Shown here: in pieces, positions 8,578-16,483 of the stretch
Numbering within the stretch: the first letter of the stretch is position 1
How the letters are laid out: every line of letters begins with the position of its first letter
NCBI GenBank assembly: GCA_024102795.1
Contig: JAGFJK010000368.1
Span: 1 to 43,169, forward strand
Reading direction: 5' to 3'
DNA length: 43,169 nt
From: Pirellulaceae bacterium
GTDB lineage: Bacteria; Planctomycetota; Planctomycetia; Pirellulales; Pirellulaceae
Notes under the pieces: generated by a model
What the model was told of the DNA's origin: nothing
Database searches by the model: none
Seen by the model: only the letters and a program-made list of their open reading frames with translations
Translations under genes and position numbers: made by a program

Positions 8578-9210
8578 ATGCGCGCCGATCTGACTGATAT
8601 TACGCTGGTAGTGGACCGCAGCGGTTCGATGAACTTGATCCGCGAGGATGCCGAGGGGGGTGTGAATGCGTTCATCGCGGATCAGGCCCAGCAGCCGGGC
8701 GAGGCGTTGCTGACACTGGTGCAGTTCGACACCGAGTACGAGTTTATTCATCGCGGCGTGCCGATCCAGGACGTTCCACCCTACGCGCTGCATCCGCGCG
8801 GCAGCACGGCGCTGCTGGACGCGGTGGGCCGGGCGATCAACGAGACGGGGCAGCGGCTGGCTGGGATGAACGAAGCGGACCGGCCGGGGCTGGTGGTGTT
8901 CGTCGTGATGACGGACGGCCAGGAGAATTCCAGCCGCGAATTCTCCAAGGAACGCATCAAGCAGATGATCGAGCACCAGCAGCAGGCGTACAACTGGCAG
9001 TTTACCTTCCTGGGAGCGGACCAGAACGCGTTTGACGACGCCGCCGCCATCGGGATCCAGGCCGCCGGTGCCGCTTGTTACGCTCCAGATAAGGTGGCCA
9101 TGGCGTACTTTGCTACCTCCGACAAGCTGGCCCGCATGCGCCGCCAGCGTTCGGCTGGGCAGGAAGTTCAAAATGACTTCACGCCGGAAGAACGCCAGCG
9201 GATGAGCTAG
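8578..9210 (+). CDS. von Willebrand factor A domain protein
   Basis: 210 residues. ATG 8578 is chosen because GGGAG lies 9 bases upstream; longer in-frame starts reach back to 8443 but add a segment with no protein-like character. The whole protein is one vWA fold with a complete metal-ion-dependent adhesion site: D13-R-S-G-S near the N-terminus, a threonine in RGSTALLDAVG and the aspartate in VMTDGQEN. There is no signal peptide or membrane segment, so it should be cytoplasmic. The C-terminal tail (NDFTPEERQRMS) is charged. The gene ends 17 bases before an ATPase gene and the two are very probably co-transcribed. Cytoplasmic vWA proteins often work with AAA ATPases, but this partner is of a different type from MoxR. 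Confidence 0.88.
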   Translation: MRADLTDITLVVDRSGSMNLIREDAEGGVNAFIADQAQQPGEALLTLVQFDTEYEFIHRGVPIQDVPPYALHPRGSTALLDAVGRAINETGQRLAGMNEADRPGLVVFVVMTDGQENSSREFSKERIKQMIEHQQQAYNWQFTFLGADQNAFDDAAAIGIQAAGAACYAPDKVAMAYFATSDKLARMRRQRSAGQEVQNDFTPEERQRMS

Positions 9211-9227
9211 CCGGGGGGCCGCTGGGC

Positions 9228-9995
9228 ATGACGCACGAACCGTTTCTGGAAGCGATTTTCCTTAAACGGTCGTCCGTTCCCTCGTTCGACGTCTATCCCT
9301 ATTCGATCCCGGCGATCAAGCACCTGGAGCAGTTGACGTTTCATCCGTGGGTGACGTTCTTTATCGGCGAGAACGGTACGGGCAAGTCCACGTTGCTGGA
9401 GGCGATCGCCCGCGTCGAGGGGTTCAACGCCGAGGGCGGCAGCCGCAACTTTCACTTTGCCAGCCGCAAGGAGTGGCCCACGAACGATCTGGCCTGGGCC
9501 TTGGGCGTGCGCCGGGGTCCGTCGCGGCTGAAAGGCAGCGACGGATATTTCTTTCGCGCGGAGAGCTTCTTCAACGTGGCCAGCGAGGTGGACCGGTTGG
9601 CGGACGAACCGGGGTCGGGCAATCTGCTCCGCTACTACGGCGGGCTTTCGCTGCACGCCCAGTCGCACGGCGAGTCGTTTCTGTCGCTGATCGTGCATCG
9701 TTTCGCCGGCAACGGCTTGTACCTGATGGACGAACCGGAAGCGGCTCTTTCGCCGCAGCGGCAACTGAGCTTTCTGGCCGCGATGCACGACCTGGTGCGG
9801 CGCGGCGGGCAACTGATCATCGCCACGCACAGCCCGATCCTGCTGGGCTATCCGCAGGCGACGATCTACGAGTTTACCGAGCAGGGGATTCAGCCGATCG
9901 AATACGAGGAGACGCAGAACTACCGGATCACCAAGGCGTTCCTCAACCGCCGCCAGCAGATGCTCAAGGAGCTGCTGGACGAGGACGATTCGTAA
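9228..9995 (+). CDS. Small AAA/ABC-like ATPase (COG3910-type)
   Basis: 255 residues. Motifs in order: Walker A GENGTGKST at about residues 47-55, an ABC-type signature region YYGGLSLHAQSHGESF, Walker B LYLMDEPEAALS and an H-loop IIATHSP. This matches stand-alone predicted ATPases with an SMC/ABC-like core (COG3910). There is no long coiled coil and no TOPRIM domain, so it is not an OLD or RecF protein. It lies 17 bases after the vWA gene on the same strand, which suggests a two-gene unit. It converges with the ceramidase gene, with 45 bases between. The biochemical target is unknown. The ATPase call is firm and the subfamily is likely. Confidence 0.88.
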   Translation: MTHEPFLEAIFLKRSSVPSFDVYPYSIPAIKHLEQLTFHPWVTFFIGENGTGKSTLLEAIARVEGFNAEGGSRNFHFASRKEWPTNDLAWALGVRRGPSRLKGSDGYFFRAESFFNVASEVDRLADEPGSGNLLRYYGGLSLHAQSHGESFLSLIVHRFAGNGLYLMDEPEAALSPQRQLSFLAAMHDLVRRGGQLIIATHSPILLGYPQATIYEFTEQGIQPIEYEETQNYRITKAFLNRRQQMLKELLDEDDS

Positions 9996-10040
9996 GCCGC
10001 GGGACGACGATCCCCAAGTACGAACCGCGACTCGCGGCGC

Positions 10041-11552
10041 TCAGCGGGCCGGTCGGGCCTGGCCGGCGGCTTCTCGCAGCAGTGCCAGTGCGGTTTCGAC
10101 CAGCAACTCGCCGCTGCCCGGCTGCAGGGCCGAGTTGGTCACCTCGTAGCTGCCTCCCGCGTAGGCCGCGCGGTGCGGGACGTAAATCGTCTCGACGCAA
10201 TTCGCCAGTTCGATGACCAGCGTGGTGCGAAAGGGAGACGCCTGTTTAATTGCCAACCCCAGCTCGACAAACACTTCGCCCGGCAGGCACACCAGGGCCA
10301 CCTCGTCGCCCAGCGTGATCACGGTCACCTCGGCCGGCAGAGTCTCTCCCACGCCGGCCAACGAGCGGCTCAGCCCCCAGGTCACAAGCTCGGCCGTCGG
10401 CGCGTACGGCGGAGAGTGCCGGAACTGGTCGAGCAGCAGTTTCTTGTAGGCCGTCACATGATCGAAGAACTCCACCCGGTCGCCGCGCCGGGCCGCTTGC
10501 AGAACCTGCACGGCCCGCTCGACCTCCTCCCTGGTCGCGTCCTCCAGCGGCAACGGCACAACCCGCGACTTGACTACGACCCTGGGGTCCGTGAGGGGCG
10601 CCAGTTGATCCAACTGACCGCGGATCGACGCTCCCAGTGAGTTGCCGATCAAGTCCGACTTGTTCCGTTCACGGCGCCGCGGATCGACATGATTGATGTC
10701 TCCGCAACAACCCGTGGCGAAGATCGACACCACTTCGTTTCCCGCCGCCTGACGCAGTGCCTGAGCGATGAAGTGGGGATAATCGGCGCTCCACCGCTGG
10801 CCGCCCACCGTATCCAGGTGCAGCGCGAAATTGCTCAGCACCCCGCGCAGCGCGTCCCGCTGGTCGCGAAACGCGAGCAGTCCAATCTGGGGATCAATCG
10901 GCCCGGCCGCGCGGACCACGTCGGAATGGTCGAGATTCATCCAGGTGCGCACGCTGCCGTCACGCATCACAAAGCGGCGGTTGAACGAGACCGGCTCTCC
11001 CTGCGTGGCCGTGCCGACATGGACCCCGGTCGGTTCGGCCGCCGCCCGCGCCCTGACAATGGCCGCCACGGGGCGCTCGATCAGCCGCTCGATGTAGGCG
11101 GCTCGCGCCGCATCTTGCGACTCGCCACCCAGCTTCAAGTACAGCTCCTTCATGTAGTCCGGCGCCGTGTGTGAATGCGTTGCCGCGACCACGATGTGCG
11201 ATTGGGAGAGGCCGGTCTGTTCCGCGGCCCGGCGGCGGATCTCGCGGGACAGGTCGGTCGCCACGCCGATCAAGTCGCAAACCACCAGCGCGGCTGCCGA
11301 CTGGCCGTCGCTCCAGTACACCGCCTTGGCCTGGAGCGGATCGATCGTCCCCTCCGCCAGCCGCTCGTGATAGTATCCAGCCATCGGGAAGCCGACCGGA
11401 GGCGTAATGTCCTCCTCGGCCAGGCCGACCAGCAGCGTGCCGTCCGGCGGCGACTTCACGTCGTCCGCAGCGTCCGCAGCGTCCACGCGCCAGACCATGG
11501 CCAGCGCCGCGACCAATAGCACGGCTCCCGGCATCAGCTTGTGCAATCCCAT
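10041..11552 (-). CDS. Neutral/alkaline ceramidase-like secreted hydrolase
   Basis: 503 residues from ATG 11552 with CGGAG 7-9 bases upstream. The N-terminus is a signal peptide (hydrophobic stretch ending near VDAADAA). The mature protein opens with LLVGLAEEDITPPVGFPMAGY, typical of the neutral/alkaline non-lysosomal ceramidase N-terminal domain. THSHTAPD (His126 and His128) is the zinc-binding motif of the family, and ATGCCGDINHVDPR aligns with the family's catalytic loop. In true ceramidases that loop carries the serine nucleophile as NPGDVSPN; the different sequence here and the short length suggest another amide or lipid substrate, as in many planctomycete homologues. Convergent with the ATPase gene. 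Confidence 0.85.
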   Translation of the reverse strand: MGLHKLMPGAVLLVAALAMVWRVDAADAADDVKSPPDGTLLVGLAEEDITPPVGFPMAGYYHERLAEGTIDPLQAKAVYWSDGQSAAALVVCDLIGVATDLSREIRRRAAEQTGLSQSHIVVAATHSHTAPDYMKELYLKLGGESQDAARAAYIERLIERPVAAIVRARAAAEPTGVHVGTATQGEPVSFNRRFVMRDGSVRTWMNLDHSDVVRAAGPIDPQIGLLAFRDQRDALRGVLSNFALHLDTVGGQRWSADYPHFIAQALRQAAGNEVVSIFATGCCGDINHVDPRRRERNKSDLIGNSLGASIRGQLDQLAPLTDPRVVVKSRVVPLPLEDATREEVERAVQVLQAARRGDRVEFFDHVTAYKKLLLDQFRHSPPYAPTAELVTWGLSRSLAGVGETLPAEVTVITLGDEVALVCLPGEVFVELGLAIKQASPFRTTLVIELANCVETIYVPHRAAYAGGSYEVTNSALQPGSGELLVETALALLREAAGQARPAR

Positions 11553-11622
11553 GGCGATTCTCCGGAACGAGGCAACGGGGATGAATCTCTGGAAATGTCC
11601 CTCCCTGTCCCCTGGAAATCTG

Positions 11623-12840
11623 TCAGCACTTGACCGCTTCGATGTCCTCGAACACCTGGTCCAGTTCCGGCTTGAAGAGATCGCCGATCAGCAGGTCGGT
11701 AATGCCTCCCCGGTGATGGGGAAAGCGGCGCACGAACTGGCCGAAGCTGAAGCCGTCATAGTATTCGCACACCAGCCGCCGCATGCGGTTCATGCCTTCC
11801 ACGAACGACGCTTCCCACTTGCCGATCTGGGCTCGCGACGTGTCGCCGTTGCGCAAGCCCTCCACAATCGCGTCCGCCGCCAGCTCGCCCGACTTCAAGG
11901 CCAGCAGCACGCCCGACGAGTACAACGGGTCGAGGAACCCGAAGGCGTCGCCGACCAGCACCCAGCCGTCGCCCGCCGCCTGACGGGCCCGATAGGTATA
12001 GTCCTTCGTCGCCTTCACCGAGGCGACCTGCTTGCCGATCGAGATGCGTTCCTTCAGGGCGGGGCAATTCTCCACCTCCTCCGCGAACGTCGCGGCATGA
12101 TTCTCCCGCCCCTTGAACAGGTAGTCGAAGTCCGCGACCACCCCCACGCTGATCAGGTTGTCGTGCATCGGGATGTACCAGAACCAGCCTTGCTTGTCCT
12201 GCAGGCTCAGGACGATCGTCGCCCCCTCGTCGCGGCCCTGGTCGCGATACGCTCCCTCGAAGTAGGTCCAGATCGCTCCCTTGTTCAGCAACGGATCGGA
12301 AACTCTCAGGCGGAGCTTGTTGATCAGCAGCGAACTCTGGCCGCTGGCGTCCACCACCACCTGGGCCCGCACCTGCCGGGCCTCGCCGTCGTCGCCGGCG
12401 ATTTCGATGCCGACCGCCCGCTGGTCCTCGAACAGCACGTCCAGCACCCGGGCGCCCTCGTGCACCCGCACGCCCTGCTCCTCGGCGTTCCTCAGCATCA
12501 TCGTATCGAACTCGCTGCGGCGGACCTGCCACGTCTGCGAGCACTCGTGCGGCTTGTTGTCGTGGAAATAGAACGGAGCCGAATGCTTGCCCGTGGCGGT
12601 CACGAACTGCACGCTGTACTTCTTGATGAAGTGGCTGGACTTCATCTTGTCCAGCATCCCCAGCCGTTTCAGCACCCAGTACGTTTCGGGGATCAGCGAT
12701 TCGCCGATGTGGTACCGCGGGAACCGCTCCCGCTCGAACAACTCCACCTGGAAGCCTTGTTGGGCAATCAAGGTCGCAACGGTCGATCCGGCGGGACCAC
12801 CGCCGATGACGATGACGTCGGTCGCTGGGGAGGCGGGCAT
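11623..12840 (-). CDS. FAD-dependent halogenase-like oxidoreductase
   Basis: 405 residues. The ATG at 12840 is preferred because the FAD-binding GGGPAG begins at residue 13 and CAGGGA lies about 10 bases upstream; 56 further open codons upstream run back into the MarR gene. Motifs: Rossmann VIVIGGGPAGST, FPRYHIGESLIPE, GWFWYIP (218-224) and GDAFGFLDPLYSSGV. The GWxWxIP motif is characteristic of flavin-dependent halogenases, and Lys73/Lys74 lie where the halogenase active-site lysine is expected; the protein also belongs to the wider geranylgeranyl reductase/FixC superfamily. It is shorter than tryptophan halogenases (about 520). It lies 47 bases after a marR gene and is probably controlled by it. 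Confidence 0.8.
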   Translation of the reverse strand: MPASPATDVIVIGGGPAGSTVATLIAQQGFQVELFERERFPRYHIGESLIPETYWVLKRLGMLDKMKSSHFIKKYSVQFVTATGKHSAPFYFHDNKPHECSQTWQVRRSEFDTMMLRNAEEQGVRVHEGARVLDVLFEDQRAVGIEIAGDDGEARQVRAQVVVDASGQSSLLINKLRLRVSDPLLNKGAIWTYFEGAYRDQGRDEGATIVLSLQDKQGWFWYIPMHDNLISVGVVADFDYLFKGRENHAATFAEEVENCPALKERISIGKQVASVKATKDYTYRARQAAGDGWVLVGDAFGFLDPLYSSGVLLALKSGELAADAIVEGLRNGDTSRAQIGKWEASFVEGMNRMRRLVCEYYDGFSFGQFVRRFPHHRGGITDLLIGDLFKPELDQVFEDIEAVKC

Positions 12841-12887
12841 CTTGTGAATTCCCTGGCAGGGGTGAACCGAAAGCCGGCGGAGCGGCG

Positions 12888-13391
12888 TTACGTATCGACA
12901 AACGATGGTTTCCCGGCGTCCTCGTGCGGCTGCCGAGCAGCCTGGAGCAGTTGGATCAGTTGCCGCAGAGCGGGCTTGTCCAGGTGACCCAACTGGCGGC
13001 GGTGGCACCGCTGCACGTCTGCGTGGATCGCATCGAGCAGTTCCAGACCCTGCGCCGTGATCGCGACCTCCACCACGCGGCGGTTCTCCGGTCGCCGGGT
13101 CCGGCTGAGCAGACCCCGCTGCTCCAAGCGGTCCAGCAGCCGCGTGATATCCGGCGCGCGGGAGATCAAATGGCCGCTCAGCACCAGCGTCGGCATCGGC
13201 TCCGGGTGCACGGCGCGCAACAGGCGGAGGGCGTTGTATTGCTGAGCGGACAGGCCGACCCGCCCGAAGACCTCTTCCTCGAGCGTCTTGAGCCGGTCGT
13301 AGGTCCGCCAGAGATTGAGAAACGCCTCCTGCTCCAGCGAGTCGAACTTCGGCCGCCGCACGGACGTTGTGGAAACCGGGAGCGGATTCAT
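12888..13391 (-). CDS. MarR family transcriptional regulator
   Basis: 167 residues from ATG 13391. A winged-helix core is visible: LWRTYDRLKTLEEEVFGRVGLSAQQYNALRLL, then LSGHLISRAPDITRLLDRLEQRGLLSR and the wing TRRPENRRVVEVAITAQG, all typical of MarR. There is no conserved cysteine of the OhrR type. It is first in a two-gene unit with the halogenase-like flavoprotein. Two perfect short palindromes lie 28-53 bases upstream of the start and are the probable operator, so autorepression together with control of the flavoprotein is the likely arrangement. Confidence 0.9.
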   Translation of the reverse strand: MNPLPVSTTSVRRPKFDSLEQEAFLNLWRTYDRLKTLEEEVFGRVGLSAQQYNALRLLRAVHPEPMPTLVLSGHLISRAPDITRLLDRLEQRGLLSRTRRPENRRVVEVAITAQGLELLDAIHADVQRCHRRQLGHLDKPALRQLIQLLQAARQPHEDAGKPSFVDT

Positions 13392-13418
13392 GCCGGTACC
13401 TTAGCAGCCGGCCATAAG

Positions 13419-13444
13419 GTTGTCAAGACAACAGTTGTGGCAAC
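13419..13444 (-). promoter_or_regulatory. Probable MarR operator overlapping a -35 box
   Basis: Two adjacent perfect palindromes: GTTGTCAAGACAAC (13419-13432) and GTTGTGGCAAC (13434-13444). Read on the minus strand, the first contains TTGACA, and 17 bases further downstream lies TAAGGT, a weak -10 (3 of 6 matches), ending 6 bases before the marR ATG. If correct, the transcript would be nearly leaderless and the regulator would cover its own -35 box. Confidence 0.6.
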
Positions 13445-13533
13445 ATGAATCAACAGGGAAGGGGGGGGAGTGGTGTTCGGCGCGGGTGTCGCAGAGGGGC
13501 CGGACGGATGGTCCGGTTTCCCGAATACGCCGG

Positions 13534-13624
13534 GAAACAGCGGGCTGACGCCCGCCGCTCGTCCAGAAACAGCGGGCTGACACCCGCCGCTCGCCAGAAA
13601 CAGCGGGCTGACGCCCGCCGCTCG
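13534..13624 (+). repeat. Three tandem copies of a hairpin-forming 28-base unit
   Basis: Units begin at 13534, 13566 and 13597 (spacing 32 and 31 bases). Each holds GAAACAGCGGGCTGACGCCC and then GCCGCTCG; the middle copy has A for G at one position. GCGGGC and GCCCGC within each unit can pair as a hairpin. It lies in the gap between marR and the EEP gene and, with the operator, accounts for most of that 266-base gap. Confidence 0.85.
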
Positions 13625-13657
13625 CCTGCTCCGTGATTCACGAGTCTCCCAGTTTCT

Positions 13658-14470
13658 TCACGGCAATAGTTCCAGCACTGCGAAGATGGCCCGATGGTCG
13701 GACGCGACCGCCTCGTCCAGCACCCGCACTTCGACCACCTTCCAGCGGTCGCGAGGTCGGCAGAGAATGAAGTCGATCTGCTTGGTGGGCCGATCGACGG
13801 GCACCGTGGCCAGCGGCTGCGCGTTGGCCACGCTCCAGGTGGACGCCAACGTTTCCAGCGTCTGGCTGTCCGGCGTATCGTTCAGATCGCCAGCCAGCAG
13901 TGCCGGCTGCCGCGGATCCTTGCCCGCCAGCAGGTTGATCGCCTTGGCCGATGCCAGGCGTTCCCGGTTGTCCGGCCGAAAGTCCAGATGGGTCGCCAAC
14001 AGCAGCACGGCCGGATGCGATGCGCCCGGTTGAACCTCCACCTCCAGGACGCCCCGCTGCTCGCTGGCGTCGATGTTGGGCAACAAGTGATTCCGCTGAC
14101 GCTTGATCGGCAGTCGAGACAGGACGGCGTTGCCGTAATGACCGCCTTGCAGCTCGATATTCGCGCCGAACACCACCTGCATCCCGGTCAACCGGGCCAG
14201 TTCCGCCGGCTGGTCGACCGACTGCGTCCGCCCCACGTTGCGGTCGACCTCCTGCAGCGCCACCAGGTCGGGTTTCACCGAACGGATCACGCCCGCGATC
14301 CGCTCCACGTCCAGCTTTCGATCGACACCCTCGGCATGATGGATGTTGTAGCTGAGGAGCCGCAAGCGCAGCGGTTCCGCCGCTCGCGCCCAGTTCGTGG
14401 CCGACAGCGACAGCAGCCCGACCAACAGCGGCCCGACCAACAGCAGCACCGACATTTGCCGTAACTTCAT
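13658..14470 (-). CDS. Exported endonuclease/exonuclease/phosphatase (EEP) family protein
   Basis: 270 residues from ATG 14470 with a strong CGGAGG 6 bases upstream. A signal peptide covers about the first 30 residues (ends ARAAEP). The EEP fold is complete: LSYNIHH (Asn), LVALQEVDRN (metal Glu), a histidine in ATHLDFRP, GDLND and the terminal SDHRAIF. The family hydrolyses phosphodiester bonds in nucleic acids, phospholipids or inositol phosphates. Export argues for an extracellular nucleic acid or lipid head group, but the sequence does not say which. Its neighbours give no pathway. Confidence 0.9.
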   Translation of the reverse strand: MKLRQMSVLLLVGPLLVGLLSLSATNWARAAEPLRLRLLSYNIHHAEGVDRKLDVERIAGVIRSVKPDLVALQEVDRNVGRTQSVDQPAELARLTGMQVVFGANIELQGGHYGNAVLSRLPIKRQRNHLLPNIDASEQRGVLEVEVQPGASHPAVLLLATHLDFRPDNRERLASAKAINLLAGKDPRQPALLAGDLNDTPDSQTLETLASTWSVANAQPLATVPVDRPTKQIDFILCRPRDRWKVVEVRVLDEAVASDHRAIFAVLELLP

Positions 14471-14693
14471 GGTTCGCCTCCGGCTGGATGTTCTAATCGA
14501 GTTGGGATCGTTCTCAAAGGCCTTGCACGATGATGGCAGCCGGGGCGGGCCCAGGGGTCAGGTCCGCGCCGGACTTGCTGGTCGGCGGGCTGGGATTCGA
14601 ATAAGCTGGGGGCGGCGAACCTCCAAGCGAAAGGGTGGGGGTGGACGACAGGACGCTTTCGCTGGAGAATAGGCGCCTGGTGGATCGACGCAA

Positions 14694-14767
14694 GTCCCGA
14701 TAGCTCAGTTGGATAGAGCAGAAGTCTTCTAAACTTCAGGTCGCAGGTTCGAGTCCTGCTCGGGACG
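14694..14767 (+). tRNA. tRNA-Arg (anticodon TCT)
   Basis: A full cloverleaf can be drawn by hand. The acceptor stem is GTCCCGA with TCGGGAC, and the D arm is GCTC AGTTGGATA GAGC. The anticodon stem GAAGT/ACTTC encloses the loop CTTCTAA, with anticodon TCT at 14728-14730. The T arm is GCAGG TTCGAGT CCTGC and the discriminator is G. CCA is not encoded. It reads AGA codons, rare in this GC-rich window. The 223-base gap before it shows nothing else I can identify. Confidence 0.97.
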
Positions 14768-14828
14768 CTCGCCCAGAACGACAGCGGTTCGCTCCGAGCT
14801 TGATTGAAGTGGAAGGGGTACGCGGCTC

Positions 14829-16328
14829 ATGAAGCGGATCGCCCTGCATTGGCAAATCCTGATCGGCATGATCGTGGGAGCCGCCGTGGGACTGACGCTG
14901 AACACCACGCTGGGCGATCGGCAGTCGTCGGTCGACGCTCCAAGGTTGCCTCCCGGCGTCAGCAAGTTGCGGTTCCACGACACGCCCAACCGTATCGACA
15001 TCTGGATCACGGACGACGAGGGGAACGAGCGGCAGCGGGTGGTCGATGGCACTCGGCAGGTGCCCGGCTCCGTGTCGACGCTCAACGGACTGGCCAAGCT
15101 GGATGCTCAGGCGCATCGCTTGTTTCAGTCCCATGGCCGCTCCTGGGCCCGTTACTTCGGCGACTGGGCGCAGCGGGTGGGCAACCTGTTCCTGCGCCTG
15201 CTGCAGATGGTGGCCGTGCCGCTGATCGTCACCTCGCTGATCACCGGCGTGATGGGCTTGGGTCATGCCGGACAACTGGGCCGGATGTTCGGCCGGACGT
15301 TGCTGTATTACGTCTGCACGAGTGCTTTGGCGATCATCACCGGGCTGGTGATGGTGAACCTGATCCGGCCGGGATTGCGGGGCGGCGTCAACAAGCAAGC
15401 CACCGAAGTGCCGGAAGTCACGGGCAACCTGGGCGACGTGTTGTTTGGCCAGGTGGAGACGATGATCCCGACCAACCCGGTGGGAGCGCTGGCCGAAGCG
15501 AACTTTCTATCGATCATCTGCTTCAGCCTGGCGTTCGCCATCTTCGCCATCCTGGTGGGCGGGCGGACCGCCGAGCTGCTCCGCGACCTGTTCCAGGCGG
15601 CGTTCGAGGTGATGATGGCGATGACCACGGCGATCATCAAGCTGGCCCCGCTGGGCGTCTTGTTCCTGATGATGTATGTCACGGCCACGCAGGGTCCGGC
15701 CGTGTTCCAGTCGCTGTTCTGGTACATGCTGACGGTGACCTGCGCCCTGGTGTTCCATTCGGTCGTGATCCTGCCGCTGATCCTGCACTTTGTCGCTCGC
15801 CGTAATCCCTGGAAGTTCGCTCAAGCGATGAGCCCCGCGCTGCTGACGGCCTTCAGTTCGGCTTCCAGCAATGGCACGCTGCCGCTGACCCTGGCCAGTG
15901 TCGAAAAGCGGGCGGGGATCAGCAACCGCGTCAGTTCCTTCGTGCTGCCGCTGGGCGCCACGGTGAACATGGACGGCACGGCGCTGTATGAGGCGGTGGC
16001 CGTGTTGTTTATCGCGCAATTGTATCATGGCTTCAACCTGCCGCTCACGCAGCAGATCATCGTGGCCGTGACGGCGCTGCTGGCCAGCGTGGGAGCGGCG
16101 GGCATCCCGCACGCCGGGCTGGTGATGATGGTGATCATCCTGCAGGCCGTCGGCTTGCCGGTCGAAATGCAGGGAGTGATCCTGGCCGTGGATCGCGTCC
16201 TGGACATGTGCCGGACCAGCGTGAACGTGTGGAGCGACGCTTGCGGCTGTGCCGTGGTGGCCCGCTTCGAGGCGGGCGGCGGGCAGCACGGAGGCGAAGC
16301 CCAACTGCCGATGGAATTCCAGCCGTAG
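14829..16328 (+). CDS. Dicarboxylate/amino acid:cation symporter (DAACS family)
   Basis: 499 residues from ATG 14829, AAGGGG upstream. Multiple membrane helices and the conserved core of the glutamate/dicarboxylate transporter family are visible: SSASSNGTLPLTLASVE, the sodium-site motif GATVNMDGTALYEAV, AGIPHAGLVMMVIIL and the last helix VDRVLDMCRTSVNVWSDA. It should import dicarboxylates or acidic amino acids with sodium or protons at the inner membrane. Between the first helix (ends about residue 26) and the next (LFLRLLQMVAVPLIVT, about residue 120) there is an unusually long polar segment of about 90 residues containing RIDIWITDDEGNERQRVVDG, longer than in GltP or DctA. The gene starts 61 bases after the tRNA. 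Confidence 0.93.
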   Translation: MKRIALHWQILIGMIVGAAVGLTLNTTLGDRQSSVDAPRLPPGVSKLRFHDTPNRIDIWITDDEGNERQRVVDGTRQVPGSVSTLNGLAKLDAQAHRLFQSHGRSWARYFGDWAQRVGNLFLRLLQMVAVPLIVTSLITGVMGLGHAGQLGRMFGRTLLYYVCTSALAIITGLVMVNLIRPGLRGGVNKQATEVPEVTGNLGDVLFGQVETMIPTNPVGALAEANFLSIICFSLAFAIFAILVGGRTAELLRDLFQAAFEVMMAMTTAIIKLAPLGVLFLMMYVTATQGPAVFQSLFWYMLTVTCALVFHSVVILPLILHFVARRNPWKFAQAMSPALLTAFSSASSNGTLPLTLASVEKRAGISNRVSSFVLPLGATVNMDGTALYEAVAVLFIAQLYHGFNLPLTQQIIVAVTALLASVGAAGIPHAGLVMMVIILQAVGLPVEMQGVILAVDRVLDMCRTSVNVWSDACGCAVVARFEAGGGQHGGEAQLPMEFQP

Positions 16329-16338
16329 AGGCTGTGCC

Positions 16339-16472
16339 CATAGTCGCCTTTCGCTCCGCGAAAGTAGCGCGCGCTGGGTCTGAGGTTGCCTCAGGATTCT
16401 GGGGGATGCCGGGTACCAGATGCCGCGCTACTTTCGCGGAGCGAAAGGCGACTATGCGGAGCGAAAGGCGAC
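16339..16472. repeat. Inverted-repeat element, TAGTCGCCTTTCGC family, copy 1
   Basis: The left arm CATAGTCGCCTTTCGCTCCG (continuing to GTAGCG) at 16339-16369 is matched by its reverse complement at 16426-16456; within each arm TTTCGC-TCC-GCGAAA is itself palindromic. A partial extra copy of the end (CGGAGCGAAAGGCGAC) follows at 16457-16472. It fills the gap between two convergent genes and could act as a two-way terminator. A second copy lies at 37232-37383. Confidence 0.85.
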
Positions 16473-16483
16473 GGCGCTGTTGC

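Noticed and set aside
9996..10040. Rho-independent terminator between the ATPase and ceramidase genes
   Set aside because: Some GC-rich complementarity is present (GCCGCG and CGCGGC), but the loop is long and there is no T run on either strand.
11407..12987. 526-codon plus-strand frame opposite the halogenase-like gene
   Set aside because: It crosses from the ceramidase gene into the flavoprotein and marR genes with no protein-like features.
13534..13624. CRISPR array
   Set aside because: Only three units, with 3-4 bases between them and no cas genes; they are hairpin repeats, not repeat-spacer units.
14804..15805. Plus-strand frame of 333 codons overlapping the symporter gene
   Set aside because: Same strand but a different frame; the symporter frame has membrane helices and family motifs, this one is Arg/Gly-rich noise.
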